From an uncultured Cytophagales bacterium (GTDB lineage Bacteria > Bacteroidota > Bacteroidia > Cytophagales > 172606-1), in assembly GCA_902805615.1 (NCBI GenBank), contig CADCTQ010000110.1, positions 1-44,953 on the forward strand: 44,953 nucleotides of DNA. The letters are read 5' to 3'. This document shows positions 36,283-43,762 of the stretch, piece after piece. The notes under the pieces are model-generated. The model was not told where the DNA came from. It made no database searches and saw only the letters and a program-made list of their open reading frames with translations. Positions within the stretch are counted from its first letter, which is position 1; every line of letters begins with the position of its first letter. The position numbers and the translations under genes are program-made.

Positions 36283-39200
36283 ATGCGCCTATCTCTACTT
36301 GTGTTGTCGCTGGTTGCTGTCACCTCCCCTCTTTTTACGTTAGTACCGGCCAGAGCCCAGACTTCCCCCCTGTACCAGTTCGAATGGAAACTGGGGGGCG
36401 AAGCGCAAGGGATACCCCAGTTTCAATCCCCCCGCAGCGTGTCCGTTGACAGCCGGGGGAACATCTACGTGGCAGATGAGTATAACGACCGCGTGGTAAA
36501 GCTGAACGCCAGCGGTCAGTTCGTCGCCCAGGTCGGCATTCGCGGCAGTGAGAACGGTCAGCTTAATCAGCCTGCCGGGGTGGTAACCGACGGGCAGGAC
36601 AACCTCTACGTAACCGATAAGTTAAACCACCGCGTTCAGAAATTCAGTGCAGAAGGCCAGTATCTGCTCCAGTTCGGTACGGAGGGTACCGGCAACGGGC
36701 AATTCAAAAGTCCCCGGGGCCTGGCCATTGACAGACAAGGCAATCTCTACGTGGCCGACCGGGAGAACTTCCGCATTCAGAAGTTTGACGGCAGCGGCCA
36801 ATACCTGATGCAGTTCGGCGGGCCGGGCAGTACCGACGGAAATTTCCGGAATATGGAAGGAGTGGCCGTTGATGACCAGGGGAACATATACGTGACCGAC
36901 TCGGGGTTGAACACCGTACAAAAGTTTGATGCGCAGGGCCGGTTCCTGCTGAAGTTCGGCACTTACGGTAGCAACGACGGGCAATTCCATGCGCCGGGAG
37001 GAATCAAGGTGGACTCCCAGGGCCTGGTGTACGTGTCCGACAACAACCCCCGGGTACAAACTTTTACCGGCAGCGGCCAGTTTGTCGCCAAGTTCGGTTC
37101 CTACGGCAAGGCCGACGGGCAATTCATGGAGCCCACCGGACTGGCCCTCGACGCGCAGGGAAACATCTACGTGACCGAAACGACCAACCGGCGCATCCAG
37201 AAGTTTAACGGCAGCGGGCAGTTTCAGTGGAAAGCCGGGGAGGGCAGCCTGGACGGGCAGCTTCACCATCCGGAAGGCGTTGCCTTGGATCGGGCGGGAA
37301 ACATATACGTGATGGATGCCTTGAATTTCCGGGTGCAAAAATTCAGCGCCAGCCGGCAGTTTATGATGAAGTTTGGCTCTCACGGCAGTGGCTTCGGGAG
37401 ATTCACCAATGGTGCCGGGATCGCAGTCTCGGGCTCTGGCACCATTTACGTTGCCGACGAGGGTGGCACGATTCAGCGGTTCAGCCCGGAAGGGCGATAT
37501 GAGACGATCATCACTGGCACCGATGCAAATATGGAGGGCTTCCGGTCCCCCACCTGCGTATTGGCCGACGTCTACGGCTATGTCTACGGACTCAGTTCCG
37601 GCGTACACCGGTTCAAAAAGCTTAACTACTCCGGCCAGGTACTGATCCAGTTTGGCACGTTCGGTTATGCGAAAGAAGAACTCCACAGTCCCTACGGCAT
37701 GGCCTTTGACGCGCAGGGCAATATTTACATTACCGACCGGTATTATAATTATCACTCTCTCAAAAAGTTCAATATCAACGGCCAGTTCCAGTGGTCGGTC
37801 GGGGCAGAGGTCTACGGCGGCAGTTCGGCCGACGGCTCCTTCCGGAACCCGTCCGGGGTGGCAGTAGACGGGTCGGGCAACATTCTGGTAGCCGACCAGG
37901 GCAACCACCGGATCCAGGTATTCAATGCCAACGGGCAGTACGTGGGGAAGTTCGGAACGTACGGAGCCGGCGACGGACAGTTCAATGAGCCCACCTGGCT
38001 GGCAGTGGACGCGGCCGGCAACGTGTACGTGTCCGATAAGAAAAACAACCGCATCCAGATGTTCAGCAAAGTGGCTCAGCCACCCCCTCCGCCCCCTCCG
38101 CTCGTCCCGGAAATTGCCGTGAAGGAGGAATATGGATACATTATTCCTGACAACATCGGGAGCTTTTCTTTTGGCACCGCCCAGGTGGGAACTTCCTCTG
38201 CAAAAACCTTTACAATTGACAATTCAACCGGTACTGGCACCCTTAGCCTCAGCAACCTGGTGCTACCGGCCGGCTTCTCCCTGCAAAGTTCGTTTCCGGC
38301 TACCGTACCCGCCGGCGGATCGGCCACTTTTACCGTTGCCCTCAATACGTCCGTGGCCGGCGACTACCGCGGCGTCTTGTCTTTTGCGACCAACGATGCG
38401 GATGAAAACCCTTATAACTTCACCATCGCCGGCACGGTCAACAAAAGGCACCAGAACATTCTTTTCTACACGCTGCCGGACAAAACCTACGGCGACCCCG
38501 CTTTTACGCTTTCTGCCACGGTCTATTCGGGGTTGCCCATCACCTACAGCGTCGTGGCCGGACCGGCAACCGTGTCGGGCAACACCGTTACCCTTACCGG
38601 CACGGGCGTAGTCACCATCCGGGCCGCGCAGGTGGGCGATGATGTTTACGTGCCCGCCGCAATGGACCAGACTTTCACGGTGCATAAGGGAGCACAGCGG
38701 ATTACTTTCGGCAGCATTTCCGAAAAAACCTACGGCGACGCGCCTTTCACGCTGTCGGCTTCCTCCAATACCGGCCTGCCGGTCACATTGAGCGTTACCT
38801 ACGGCCCCGCCACCATTTCCGGGTCCACCGTTGCCGTGACCGGTACGGGAATGGTGTATGTAATGGCTTCCCAACCCGGCAACGCCAATTACCTCCCGGC
38901 TTCGGTTACGAGGTCCTTCCTGGTGAAACGGGCCGCCCCGACCATCCAGTGGTCAATTCCCGGCAGCATTACGCATGGCACGCCCCTCACGAACGAAACA
39001 TTGAATGCGACGGCCACCTTTAACGGCAGCGCGGTAAACGGCTCCTTCGTGTATGCCCCGGCTCCCGGGGCGGTGTTGCCGGCCGGTACGCATACGCTCA
39101 CGGTTGCTTTTACGCCGGCAGAAGCTCATTATGAAGCCGCTACTGCTTCGGTTACCCTCCAGGTGCTTAAGGCAGACCAAACCGTTGACTTTGGCCCGCT

Positions 39201-40122
39201 GGAAGACCAGCAGTACGGTGCCGCTCCCTACGCCTTATCGGCTACTGCTTCTTCGGGGCTCCCGGTCCACTTCACGGTAATTGACGGTCCGGCGACCCTT
39301 GCGGGCAACCAGATCACCCTCACCGGGACGGGTGCGGTGACGGTACGGGCGGAGCAGCCCGGCGACGCCAATACCAATGCCGCGATGGTGGATCAGCGTT
39401 TTACGGTGCGCAAACGGTCCCAAACCATCACTTTTTCCCCGGTAGCTGACCGGACGCCTGGCGCGGCAACTTTTACTCCTCATGCCACGGCCAGTTCCGG
39501 CCTGCCGGTTCACTTCAGCATCGTCTCCGGCCCGGCCCGGCTCTCGGGCAATGTGGTTTCGCTCACCGGCACGGGCCCGGTGGTCATTCGCGCTACCCAG
39601 GACGGGGATGCGCAGTACGACGCCGCCCCCGCGGTGGAAAGCAATTTCTGCGTGCTTCCCGCCAAACCCCAGGTTACGGCCCAGGGGGCTGAACTGGTCT
39701 CCAGCAGTGAAACGGGCAACCAGTGGTACCTTAACGGGAATATGTTAGCCGGCGCCACCCAACAGAAGCTCCATGCCGCCACGGAAGGAAATTACGCAGT
39801 CGCCGTGACCGGTCCCTGCGGATCGCCGGCTATCTCTGACGCGTTCCTGGTCACCGTAGCCTCCGTGGAAAACGACAAACTTGCTTCCGGCACCCGTCTA
39901 TACCCCAACCCGGCTACTACCCGACTGGTGCTCGAACTACCCGCGGGACTGTCCTACACCAGTGTGCAGGTATTCGATAACAAAGGGGTAAGCGTAACGC
40001 CGCCCCTGGTGAGAGAGGGCAACCGGGTGGTATTCCCGGTAGTATCCTTAAGGAAAGGGTTTTATGTGCTCCAGGTACGTGCTGCCGGGGGCATCATTTA
40101 CAAGAAATTCATCGTGCAATAA
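36283..40122 (+). CDS. secreted NHL-propeller / MBG-domain protein with T9SS sorting domain (1279 aa)
   Basis: I chose the ATG at 36283, which starts the signal peptide MRLSLLVLSLVAVTSPLFTL (cut near ARAQ). The frame is open 135 nt further up but without a signal. Residues about 30-595 are about a dozen NHL repeats with the cycle GNIYVADxxNxRVQKF...GQFxxxFG, giving beta-propellers. A Pro run (about 600-607) leads to an ASH/choice-of-anchor domain (about 608-720: FGTAQVGTSSAKTFTIDN). Then come MBG/Ig-like modules at about 722-1122 (KTYGDPAFTLSATVYSGLP recurring, each closing with TGTGxVxIRAxQxGD), one Ig domain (about 1126-1195) and a C-terminal sorting domain (1205-1279: LYPNPATTRLVLEL, then GFYVLQVRAAGG). 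T9SS export to the surface is expected. A strong terminator follows. Confidence 0.95.
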   Translation: MRLSLLVLSLVAVTSPLFTLVPARAQTSPLYQFEWKLGGEAQGIPQFQSPRSVSVDSRGNIYVADEYNDRVVKLNASGQFVAQVGIRGSENGQLNQPAGVVTDGQDNLYVTDKLNHRVQKFSAEGQYLLQFGTEGTGNGQFKSPRGLAIDRQGNLYVADRENFRIQKFDGSGQYLMQFGGPGSTDGNFRNMEGVAVDDQGNIYVTDSGLNTVQKFDAQGRFLLKFGTYGSNDGQFHAPGGIKVDSQGLVYVSDNNPRVQTFTGSGQFVAKFGSYGKADGQFMEPTGLALDAQGNIYVTETTNRRIQKFNGSGQFQWKAGEGSLDGQLHHPEGVALDRAGNIYVMDALNFRVQKFSASRQFMMKFGSHGSGFGRFTNGAGIAVSGSGTIYVADEGGTIQRFSPEGRYETIITGTDANMEGFRSPTCVLADVYGYVYGLSSGVHRFKKLNYSGQVLIQFGTFGYAKEELHSPYGMAFDAQGNIYITDRYYNYHSLKKFNINGQFQWSVGAEVYGGSSADGSFRNPSGVAVDGSGNILVADQGNHRIQVFNANGQYVGKFGTYGAGDGQFNEPTWLAVDAAGNVYVSDKKNNRIQMFSKVAQPPPPPPPLVPEIAVKEEYGYIIPDNIGSFSFGTAQVGTSSAKTFTIDNSTGTGTLSLSNLVLPAGFSLQSSFPATVPAGGSATFTVALNTSVAGDYRGVLSFATNDADENPYNFTIAGTVNKRHQNILFYTLPDKTYGDPAFTLSATVYSGLPITYSVVAGPATVSGNTVTLTGTGVVTIRAAQVGDDVYVPAAMDQTFTVHKGAQRITFGSISEKTYGDAPFTLSASSNTGLPVTLSVTYGPATISGSTVAVTGTGMVYVMASQPGNANYLPASVTRSFLVKRAAPTIQWSIPGSITHGTPLTNETLNATATFNGSAVNGSFVYAPAPGAVLPAGTHTLTVAFTPAEAHYEAATASVTLQVLKADQTVDFGPLEDQQYGAAPYALSATASSGLPVHFTVIDGPATLAGNQITLTGTGAVTVRAEQPGDANTNAAMVDQRFTVRKRSQTITFSPVADRTPGAATFTPHATASSGLPVHFSIVSGPARLSGNVVSLTGTGPVVIRATQDGDAQYDAAPAVESNFCVLPAKPQVTAQGAELVSSSETGNQWYLNGNMLAGATQQKLHAATEGNYAVAVTGPCGSPAISDAFLVTVASVENDKLASGTRLYPNPATTRLVLELPAGLSYTSVQVFDNKGVSVTPPLVREGNRVVFPVVSLRKGFYVLQVRAAGGIIYKKFIVQ

Positions 40123-40243
40123 GCCCCGCGTCTGGCTCGGGAATCCAGCCGTAGCGATGGGTACGTCGCAGCGACAAAAAGGCTGGGCCGGCACTTCGAC
40201 TGGCCTGGTACGGGTGAGGTAACGGATGCAGTTGGTGGACATT

Positions 40244-40291
40244 AAACAGAGAGCCCTTTTCCCGGCGTTTCGGGAAAAGGGCTCTCTGTTT
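40244..40291 (+). terminator. strong intrinsic terminator after the NHL-repeat gene
   Basis: Arms 40244-40264 and 40271-40291 form a perfect 21-bp stem (core AGAGAGCCCTTTTCCCG) with a GCGTTT loop. The stem base is A-rich on the left and T-rich on the right (TGTTTGTTG). It sits 122 nt after the stop codon at 40122 and could stop transcription from either side. Confidence 0.88.
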
Positions 40292-40502
40292 GTTGCACGC
40301 GCCAGGCAGCCGGTTAATGTGGCCCAAATCAGTCGGTAGGGGCTGCTACCACCCAACCCAACGGCGGCGTTTGTACTCCCGACTGCACGGATGAACGGAC
40401 ACGCGGGCAAATGGAGTGCGCCGGGTCCGGCAATTCGGGTCTGCAAAATCCGGGGATACGCAAGGCAGTACTGCCGCAGTGCCTGCCTTGTTCCCGTTGC
40501 CC

Positions 40503-40605
40503 CTAACCTGGCCATTGGGATACTGGCCCCGCGGGGCGCCGCGCGTTGCGGGCTTCACGAAGCCCGGCGTAGCGGCCGGCCGGCTCCTTTTGCTCCCCCG
40601 AAACA
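40503..40605 (-). pseudogene. decayed relic of the small-gene family seen at 41089-41253 and 44830-44953
   Basis: Translated on the minus strand, 40604-40545 reads VSGEQKEPAGRYAGLREARN. The intact members read VSSQEREFADLYAELREARN over the same 20 positions, with 12 identities. The match goes on weakly past ARN (R and G of FFRFLG are kept). DNA around it also aligns: TACTGGCCC, about 15 nt, then GTTGCGGGCTTC, then CGGCGTAG, as at the right window edge. No start region can be traced, so it is a fragment. A local hairpin (40549-40566, CGGGCTTC/GAAGCCCG) arose within it. Confidence 0.6.
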
Positions 40606-40711
40606 CTTCCCGGATTTCCCAACGGGACGCACATACGCAGTTGCCGGCGTTTGCCCCCACCAAAGCCCCGCACCCAGGCGACAATGCCGGTTGGAAGAGG
40701 GACCGGCAACG

Positions 40712-40756
40712 CCTCCACGCGGGTCCTGCGCACCGGGCACCCGACTCGCGTGGAGG
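40712..40756. repeat. imperfect inverted repeat, 13-bp arms
   Basis: CCTCCACGCGGGT (40712-40724) and ACTCGCGTGGAGG (40744-40756) are complementary at 12 of 13 positions, separated by 19 nt. It may be a REP-like or transposon-derived structure, or a hairpin in a read-through transcript. No flanking target duplication was found. Confidence 0.65.
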
Positions 40757-40837
40757 GGTGGTTGATCCGTCCGGCATTGGATCCCGGCAACGGGCGTGGC
40801 CGGGTACGGAAACCCGCTTTGTACCCCCGCCAACGGT

Positions 40838-40950
40838 CTTTTTTGCCTTAGTGAACAGACTTTTTGCCTTCACGAACAGACTTTTTGCCTCAACAGACAA
40901 ACTTTTTACCTCAACTGTCAAACTTTTTGCCTGTTCTGTCAAACTTTTTA
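40838..40950. repeat. AT-rich 21-bp tandem repeat array (five units plus a partial)
   Basis: Units start at 40838 (22 nt), 40860, 40881, 40902 and 40923 (21 nt each), with a partial unit from 40944. Each begins CTTTTTGCCT or a close variant. The first two end GAACAGA, the last three end in CAAA. Neighbouring units are the most alike, as expected from stepwise duplication. The period is a multiple of three, and on the minus strand one frame reads heptads KSLTEQA, KSLTVEV, KSLSVEA, KSLFVKA, KSLFTKA. The Leu codon of KSL varies synonymously (TTG/CTG). No start, signal or conserved flank makes this a credible gene, so I call it a minisatellite with possible coding origin. It is not CRISPR-like because it has no spacers. 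Confidence 0.85.
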
Positions 40951-40987
40951 TCACTTCAAGGGGACGTTGTGGGACCGCGAAGACGGC

Positions 40988-41029
40988 TGCCGGGCACCCG
41001 GACGGCGTTGCCGGGCACCCGGAGGGCGT
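40988..41029. repeat. tandem duplication of a GC-rich 21-mer
   Basis: Two adjacent 21-nt copies, 40988-41008 and 41009-41029, start TGCCGGGCACCCGGA and differ at one base. The period equals that of the AT-rich array 40 nt away although the sequence is unrelated. Confidence 0.8.
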
Positions 41030-41088
41030 AAGGGGTGATTGGGGGCGGATTACGGGCGGGGCGCGTGGAGGTACTGGCCCGGCATACG

Positions 41089-41253
41089 TCAGCAATTGCG
41101 GGCCTCGCGCAACTCGGCGTAGAGATCGGCGAATTCGCGTTCCTGGCTGGAGACGAATTCGTGATCCAACACGAGCCACAGCATGGCCTGGTCAATTTTA
41201 TCGGCCAGCTGGTGCAGCGCCTCGGGGTCGCGGTGCTGCATGAGGTACTTCAT
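41089..41253 (-). CDS. small protein (54 aa), apparently truncated by a premature stop
   Basis: The frame runs from the ATG at 41253 (MKYLMQHRDPEALHQLADKI) to a TGA at 41091-41089. It is a Leu/Glu-rich helical peptide. The copy at the right window edge shares HEFVSSQEREFADLYAELRE and ARN exactly but continues FFRFLGQYVESRPRA. Here the aligned codons after ARN are TGC TGA CGT ATG CCG and then GGC CAG TAC, so the frame is closed by TGA where the other copy has TTC, and GQY homology persists beyond the stop. I therefore read it as a member that recently lost about 10-14 C-terminal residues; it may be non-functional. I do not recognise the family. It is divergent from the Uma2 gene. Confidence 0.65.
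   Translation of the reverse strand: MKYLMQHRDPEALHQLADKIDQAMLWLVLDHEFVSSQEREFADLYAELREARNC
41096..41170. repeat. direct repeat copy 1 flanking the Uma2/restriction cargo (partner 44879-44953)
   Basis: The 75 nt at 41096-41170 match 44879-44953 with five mismatches, in the same orientation, 3.8 kb apart. Weaker similarity extends outward to about 41050 and 44828 (TACTGGCCC is kept in both). The repeat is the 3' part of the small-gene family. The partner is cut by the window edge, so the true length is unknown. Direct repeats of this kind allow loss or gain of the DNA between them by homologous recombination. Confidence 0.85.
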
Positions 41254-41303
41254 GGGCTCGGATGCGGGTCGCTTGTCGCTCGTCTAAAGTCTGATGCCTC
41301 CCG

Positions 41304-41336
41304 TTTGGCTTATTCGGGCTTAATTTCCTACCTTAG
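41304..41336 (+). promoter_or_regulatory. candidate promoter of the Uma2-family gene
   Basis: TTTG (41304-41307), a 21-nt spacer and TACCTTAG (41329-41336; one mismatch to TAnnTTTG) fit the Bacteroidota promoter pattern well. Transcription would begin near 41343, giving a leader of about 22 nt before the ATG at 41365. Confidence 0.42.
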
Positions 41337-41364
41337 GTACCCAGCCAACCGCCATTCATGCCGC

Positions 41365-41928
41365 ATGGGAGACGCCCTTACACAGAACCAACGCTATTCC
41401 GTCGCAGCCTACGAAGCCCTGGCCGCCCACGCCGGGGAAGGGGAACGTTACGAGTACGCGGACGGGCAACTGGTTATAAAGGACGAATACACTTCCGACG
41501 AACACAACCTGGTGCTGCTCAACATCTACCGGCTGCTGCATGCCCACTTCGGCCAGAGAGGTTGTAAAGTGTTTACCGAAAACGTGCGCCTGGCCATTGA
41601 CGAGCACACGCAGTTCCGCCTGCCCGACGTGATGGTCACCTGCTCGGAGCGGGACAAAACGCCGGGCGAATCCAAGCGGGACCCGCTCCTGCTGGTGGAA
41701 GTGCTTTCGCCCTCCAGTGCCTTCGTGGACCTGGTGGACAAAGTGAAAGCCTACAAGACCATCCACAGCCTCCGGGCCTACCTGATCGTGAAACCCGACA
41801 AGGTATGGGTGCGCGCCTACGGACGGGACGGGGCCGGCACCTGGACGGAACGGGAATACGAGTCGGCCAGCGACGTGCTCTCCCTCGGGGAAGTATCCCT
41901 GCCCTTGCGCGAAGTGTACGCCCTTTGA
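41365..41928 (+). CDS. Uma2-family PD-(D/E)XK putative endonuclease (187 aa)
   Basis: Uma2 (DUF820) proteins are predicted restriction-endonuclease-fold enzymes of unknown target, often multicopy in cyanobacteria and some Bacteroidota. Seen here: the family opening GERYEYADGQLVIKDEYTS (Glu30 region), the PD motif RLPDVMVTCSER (Asp88), the LLLVEVLSPSS strand (Glu112), and DLVDKVKAYKTI with Lys128, then the closing strand YLIVKPDKVWVRAY. All usual active-site positions look intact, and length is normal. The ATG at 41365 fits the family N-terminus; the longer open frame upstream has no homology. It lies 343 nt before the methyltransferase gene in the same direction but is probably a separate unit. 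Confidence 0.92.
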   Translation: MGDALTQNQRYSVAAYEALAAHAGEGERYEYADGQLVIKDEYTSDEHNLVLLNIYRLLHAHFGQRGCKVFTENVRLAIDEHTQFRLPDVMVTCSERDKTPGESKRDPLLLVEVLSPSSAFVDLVDKVKAYKTIHSLRAYLIVKPDKVWVRAYGRDGAGTWTEREYESASDVLSLGEVSLPLREVYAL

Positions 41929-42271
41929 GCGGCCCGGCTGCCCCTCCCCTGCCACCCTCCCGCAACTGGTCTCTTTGCGGTGAGGGGTGGAAAAGACAAT
42001 GACGGCTAAAAATCAGGTGGACGGCAATAAGGGCCCGTTGGGGAAGTGGTTGCCGGGCATTCAGATGCAGGGGCAGCCTTCACACGTTCAGGAAGTTGTC
42101 ACGTACGTTGCACCAACCTCGCCCGCAATCGTTTCCAGCGGGAGCATCTAGGCCGGGAAGTTGACGGAAAACGGGTGCAGACAATCGCCCAATTCTTCTA
42201 TATTTAGGCATTGCCTGTTTCCCTTCACGGAAAGCAGGTTACCCTTGCAACCCATAACCAGTACCTTATAA
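41929..42271. other. 343-nt intergenic region before the restriction-modification genes
   Basis: No gene is seen. A -7-like TATATTTA (42199-42206) without a clear -33 box could belong to the methyltransferase promoter. Between it and the ATG at 42272, CCTGTTTCC (42214-42222) and GGAAAGCAGG (42229-42238) form a 9-bp hairpin with one bulge, which may be an operator or leader structure. No controller (C) protein gene is present. Confidence 0.5.
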
Positions 42272-43762
42272 ATGCACCTGACGGAACAGATTGACGCAAT
42301 CCGCGTGGCAGTCTCTGGCAAGCTCGACCCGGCGAGGCGGTCAGCACTGGGCCAGTTTATGACCCCTTCGCCCACGGCCCGGTTCATGGCCTCCCTCTTT
42401 ACGCAAGGCGACGGTACGGTTGCCCGCCTGCTCGACGCCGGCGCCGGGGTCGGTTCGCTGACCACCGCTTTCCTGGAACGGCGCTTCTCCGGGTGGGGCA
42501 CTTTCAACGCACTGGACCTGGTCACGTACGAGGTAGACCCGCTCCTGCAAGGACACTTGCGGGAAAACCTGTCCCGCTACCAGGTGCTGGGGCGGGCCCG
42601 GGGAATGGATGTTACGGTTGCCGTGCATGCCCGCGACTTCATCGAAACCGCCGCCCGGCAACTCCTGAGCGGCGATTTCACGCCCTGCACGCACGCCATT
42701 CTGAACCCGCCGTACAAGAAGATCAACAGTGACTCGGCGCACCGGCACTGGCTGCGGACGGTCGGCATCGAAACGGTGAACCTGTACACGGCTTTCCTGG
42801 CCCTGGCCGTTGACCTGCTGGCGCCGGGCGGCGAAATGGTTGCCATTGTTCCCCGCAGTTTCTGCAACGGCACCTACTACCGTCCGTTCCGGGAACGGTT
42901 TCTACATAAAGTGTCCATCCGGCAAATCCATTTGTACGAGGCCCGGAACAAGGCTTTCCGGGACGGGGACGTGCTGCAGGAAAACATCATCCTGCACCTG
43001 GTCAAGGGCAGGCCGCAGGGCCCGGTGATCGTGTCTACCTCCACCGACGACTCCCTGCACGACTACCGGGCGCACACGTACCCCTTCGCGCAGATCGTAA
43101 AGCCGGGGGATGCGGAAAGCTTTATCCACATCCCGGCCGGGCCGGCCGGTTGTCCCATCGAGGCTTCCGGCGCCATTACGCATTCGCTGGCCGACCTCGG
43201 CATTTCGGCATCCACCGGCCCCGTAGTGGATTTCCGGGCCAGGGAATACCTGAGGACTCACCCGGGAGAAGATACGGTTCCGTTGCTCTACCCGGCTCAT
43301 TTCGGGCCCGTTGCCCTCGAATGGCCCAAAGCCGGCGGCAAGAAGCCCAACGCCATCGTACAGCATCCCGGAACGCAGAAGTCGCTCTACCCGAACGGCT
43401 ACTACACGGTGGTGCGGCGCTTTTCGTCGAAGGAGGAAAAGAAGCGGATCGTTGCCAACGTGGTGGACCCGGCGGTTTTCCCGGCCGGCTACCTGGGTTT
43501 TGAGAATCATTTGAACGTTTTCCACGAAAAAAAGGCCGGCTTGTCCCGCGAGCTGGCGTACGGGCTGTTCGTTTTCCTCAGTTCCACCCTGGCCGACGAC
43601 TACTTCCGCCGCTTCAACGGGCACACGCAGGTGAACGTGGGCGACCTCAAGCAAATGAAATACCCCAGCCGGCAGGCGCTTACCGAACTCGGCACGTGGG
43701 CCCTGACGCAGCAGAACCTGTCGCAGGAAATCATTGACGAACGGGTGGCGGCACTGGCATGA
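42272..43762 (+). CDS. BsuBI/PstI-type N6-adenine DNA methyltransferase (496 aa)
   Basis: This enzyme transfers a methyl group from S-adenosylmethionine to adenine in the recognition site and so protects host DNA from the paired nuclease. Seen here: the motif X region LGQFMTPSPTARFMA (26-40), motif I LLDAGAGVGSLT (53-64), motif IV AILNPPYKKI (142-151, NPPY at 145-148), then motif V-VIII segments (LAVDLLAPGGEMVAIVPRSF). The target-recognition part lies in the C-terminal half. The N-terminal catalytic order matches the gamma class, as in M.PstI and M.BsuBI. Its TGA overlaps the ATG of the nuclease gene (ATGA), so the pair is co-translated with the methylase first, the safer order for the host. 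Recognition of CTGCAG is typical of the family but not proven here. Confidence 0.93.
   Translation: MHLTEQIDAIRVAVSGKLDPARRSALGQFMTPSPTARFMASLFTQGDGTVARLLDAGAGVGSLTTAFLERRFSGWGTFNALDLVTYEVDPLLQGHLRENLSRYQVLGRARGMDVTVAVHARDFIETAARQLLSGDFTPCTHAILNPPYKKINSDSAHRHWLRTVGIETVNLYTAFLALAVDLLAPGGEMVAIVPRSFCNGTYYRPFRERFLHKVSIRQIHLYEARNKAFRDGDVLQENIILHLVKGRPQGPVIVSTSTDDSLHDYRAHTYPFAQIVKPGDAESFIHIPAGPAGCPIEASGAITHSLADLGISASTGPVVDFRAREYLRTHPGEDTVPLLYPAHFGPVALEWPKAGGKKPNAIVQHPGTQKSLYPNGYYTVVRRFSSKEEKKRIVANVVDPAVFPAGYLGFENHLNVFHEKKAGLSRELAYGLFVFLSSTLADDYFRRFNGHTQVNVGDLKQMKYPSRQALTELGTWALTQQNLSQEIIDERVAALA

Larger units (their letters stand above)
40123..41088. other. 966-nt accessory intergenic region rich in repeats and gene relics
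   Basis: No intact gene is supported here. It contains the terminator of the NHL gene (40244-40291), a decayed copy of the small-gene family (40503-40605), a 13-bp inverted repeat (40712-40756), an AT-rich 21-bp tandem array (40838-40950) and a GC-rich 21-bp tandem duplication (40988-41029). Several long frames are open through it on both strands, but their residue composition (Arg, Pro, Gly, Ala) is that of random GC-rich DNA. Confidence 0.7.

Noticed and set aside
36622-37908. A 428-codon minus-strand frame
   Set aside because: It is antisense to the NHL repeats and open only because the repeats are periodic.
40391-40765. A 124-codon plus-strand frame in the accessory region
   Set aside because: It has no motif, signal or upstream promoter, and it crosses the small-gene relic antisense.
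40838-40950. CRISPR array
   Set aside because: The repeats are contiguous, degenerate and without spacers, and there are no cas genes.
40346-41179. A 277-codon minus-strand frame containing the heptad repeats
   Set aside because: Outside the repeats it is Arg/Pro/Gly-rich random-looking sequence. It also overlaps the small gene in another frame and runs over the small-gene relic out of register.
517-42979. Avoidance of CTGCAG as evidence for the restriction specificity
   Set aside because: At least six CTGCAG sites are present in the window and no count against expectation was made, so no conclusion can be drawn.
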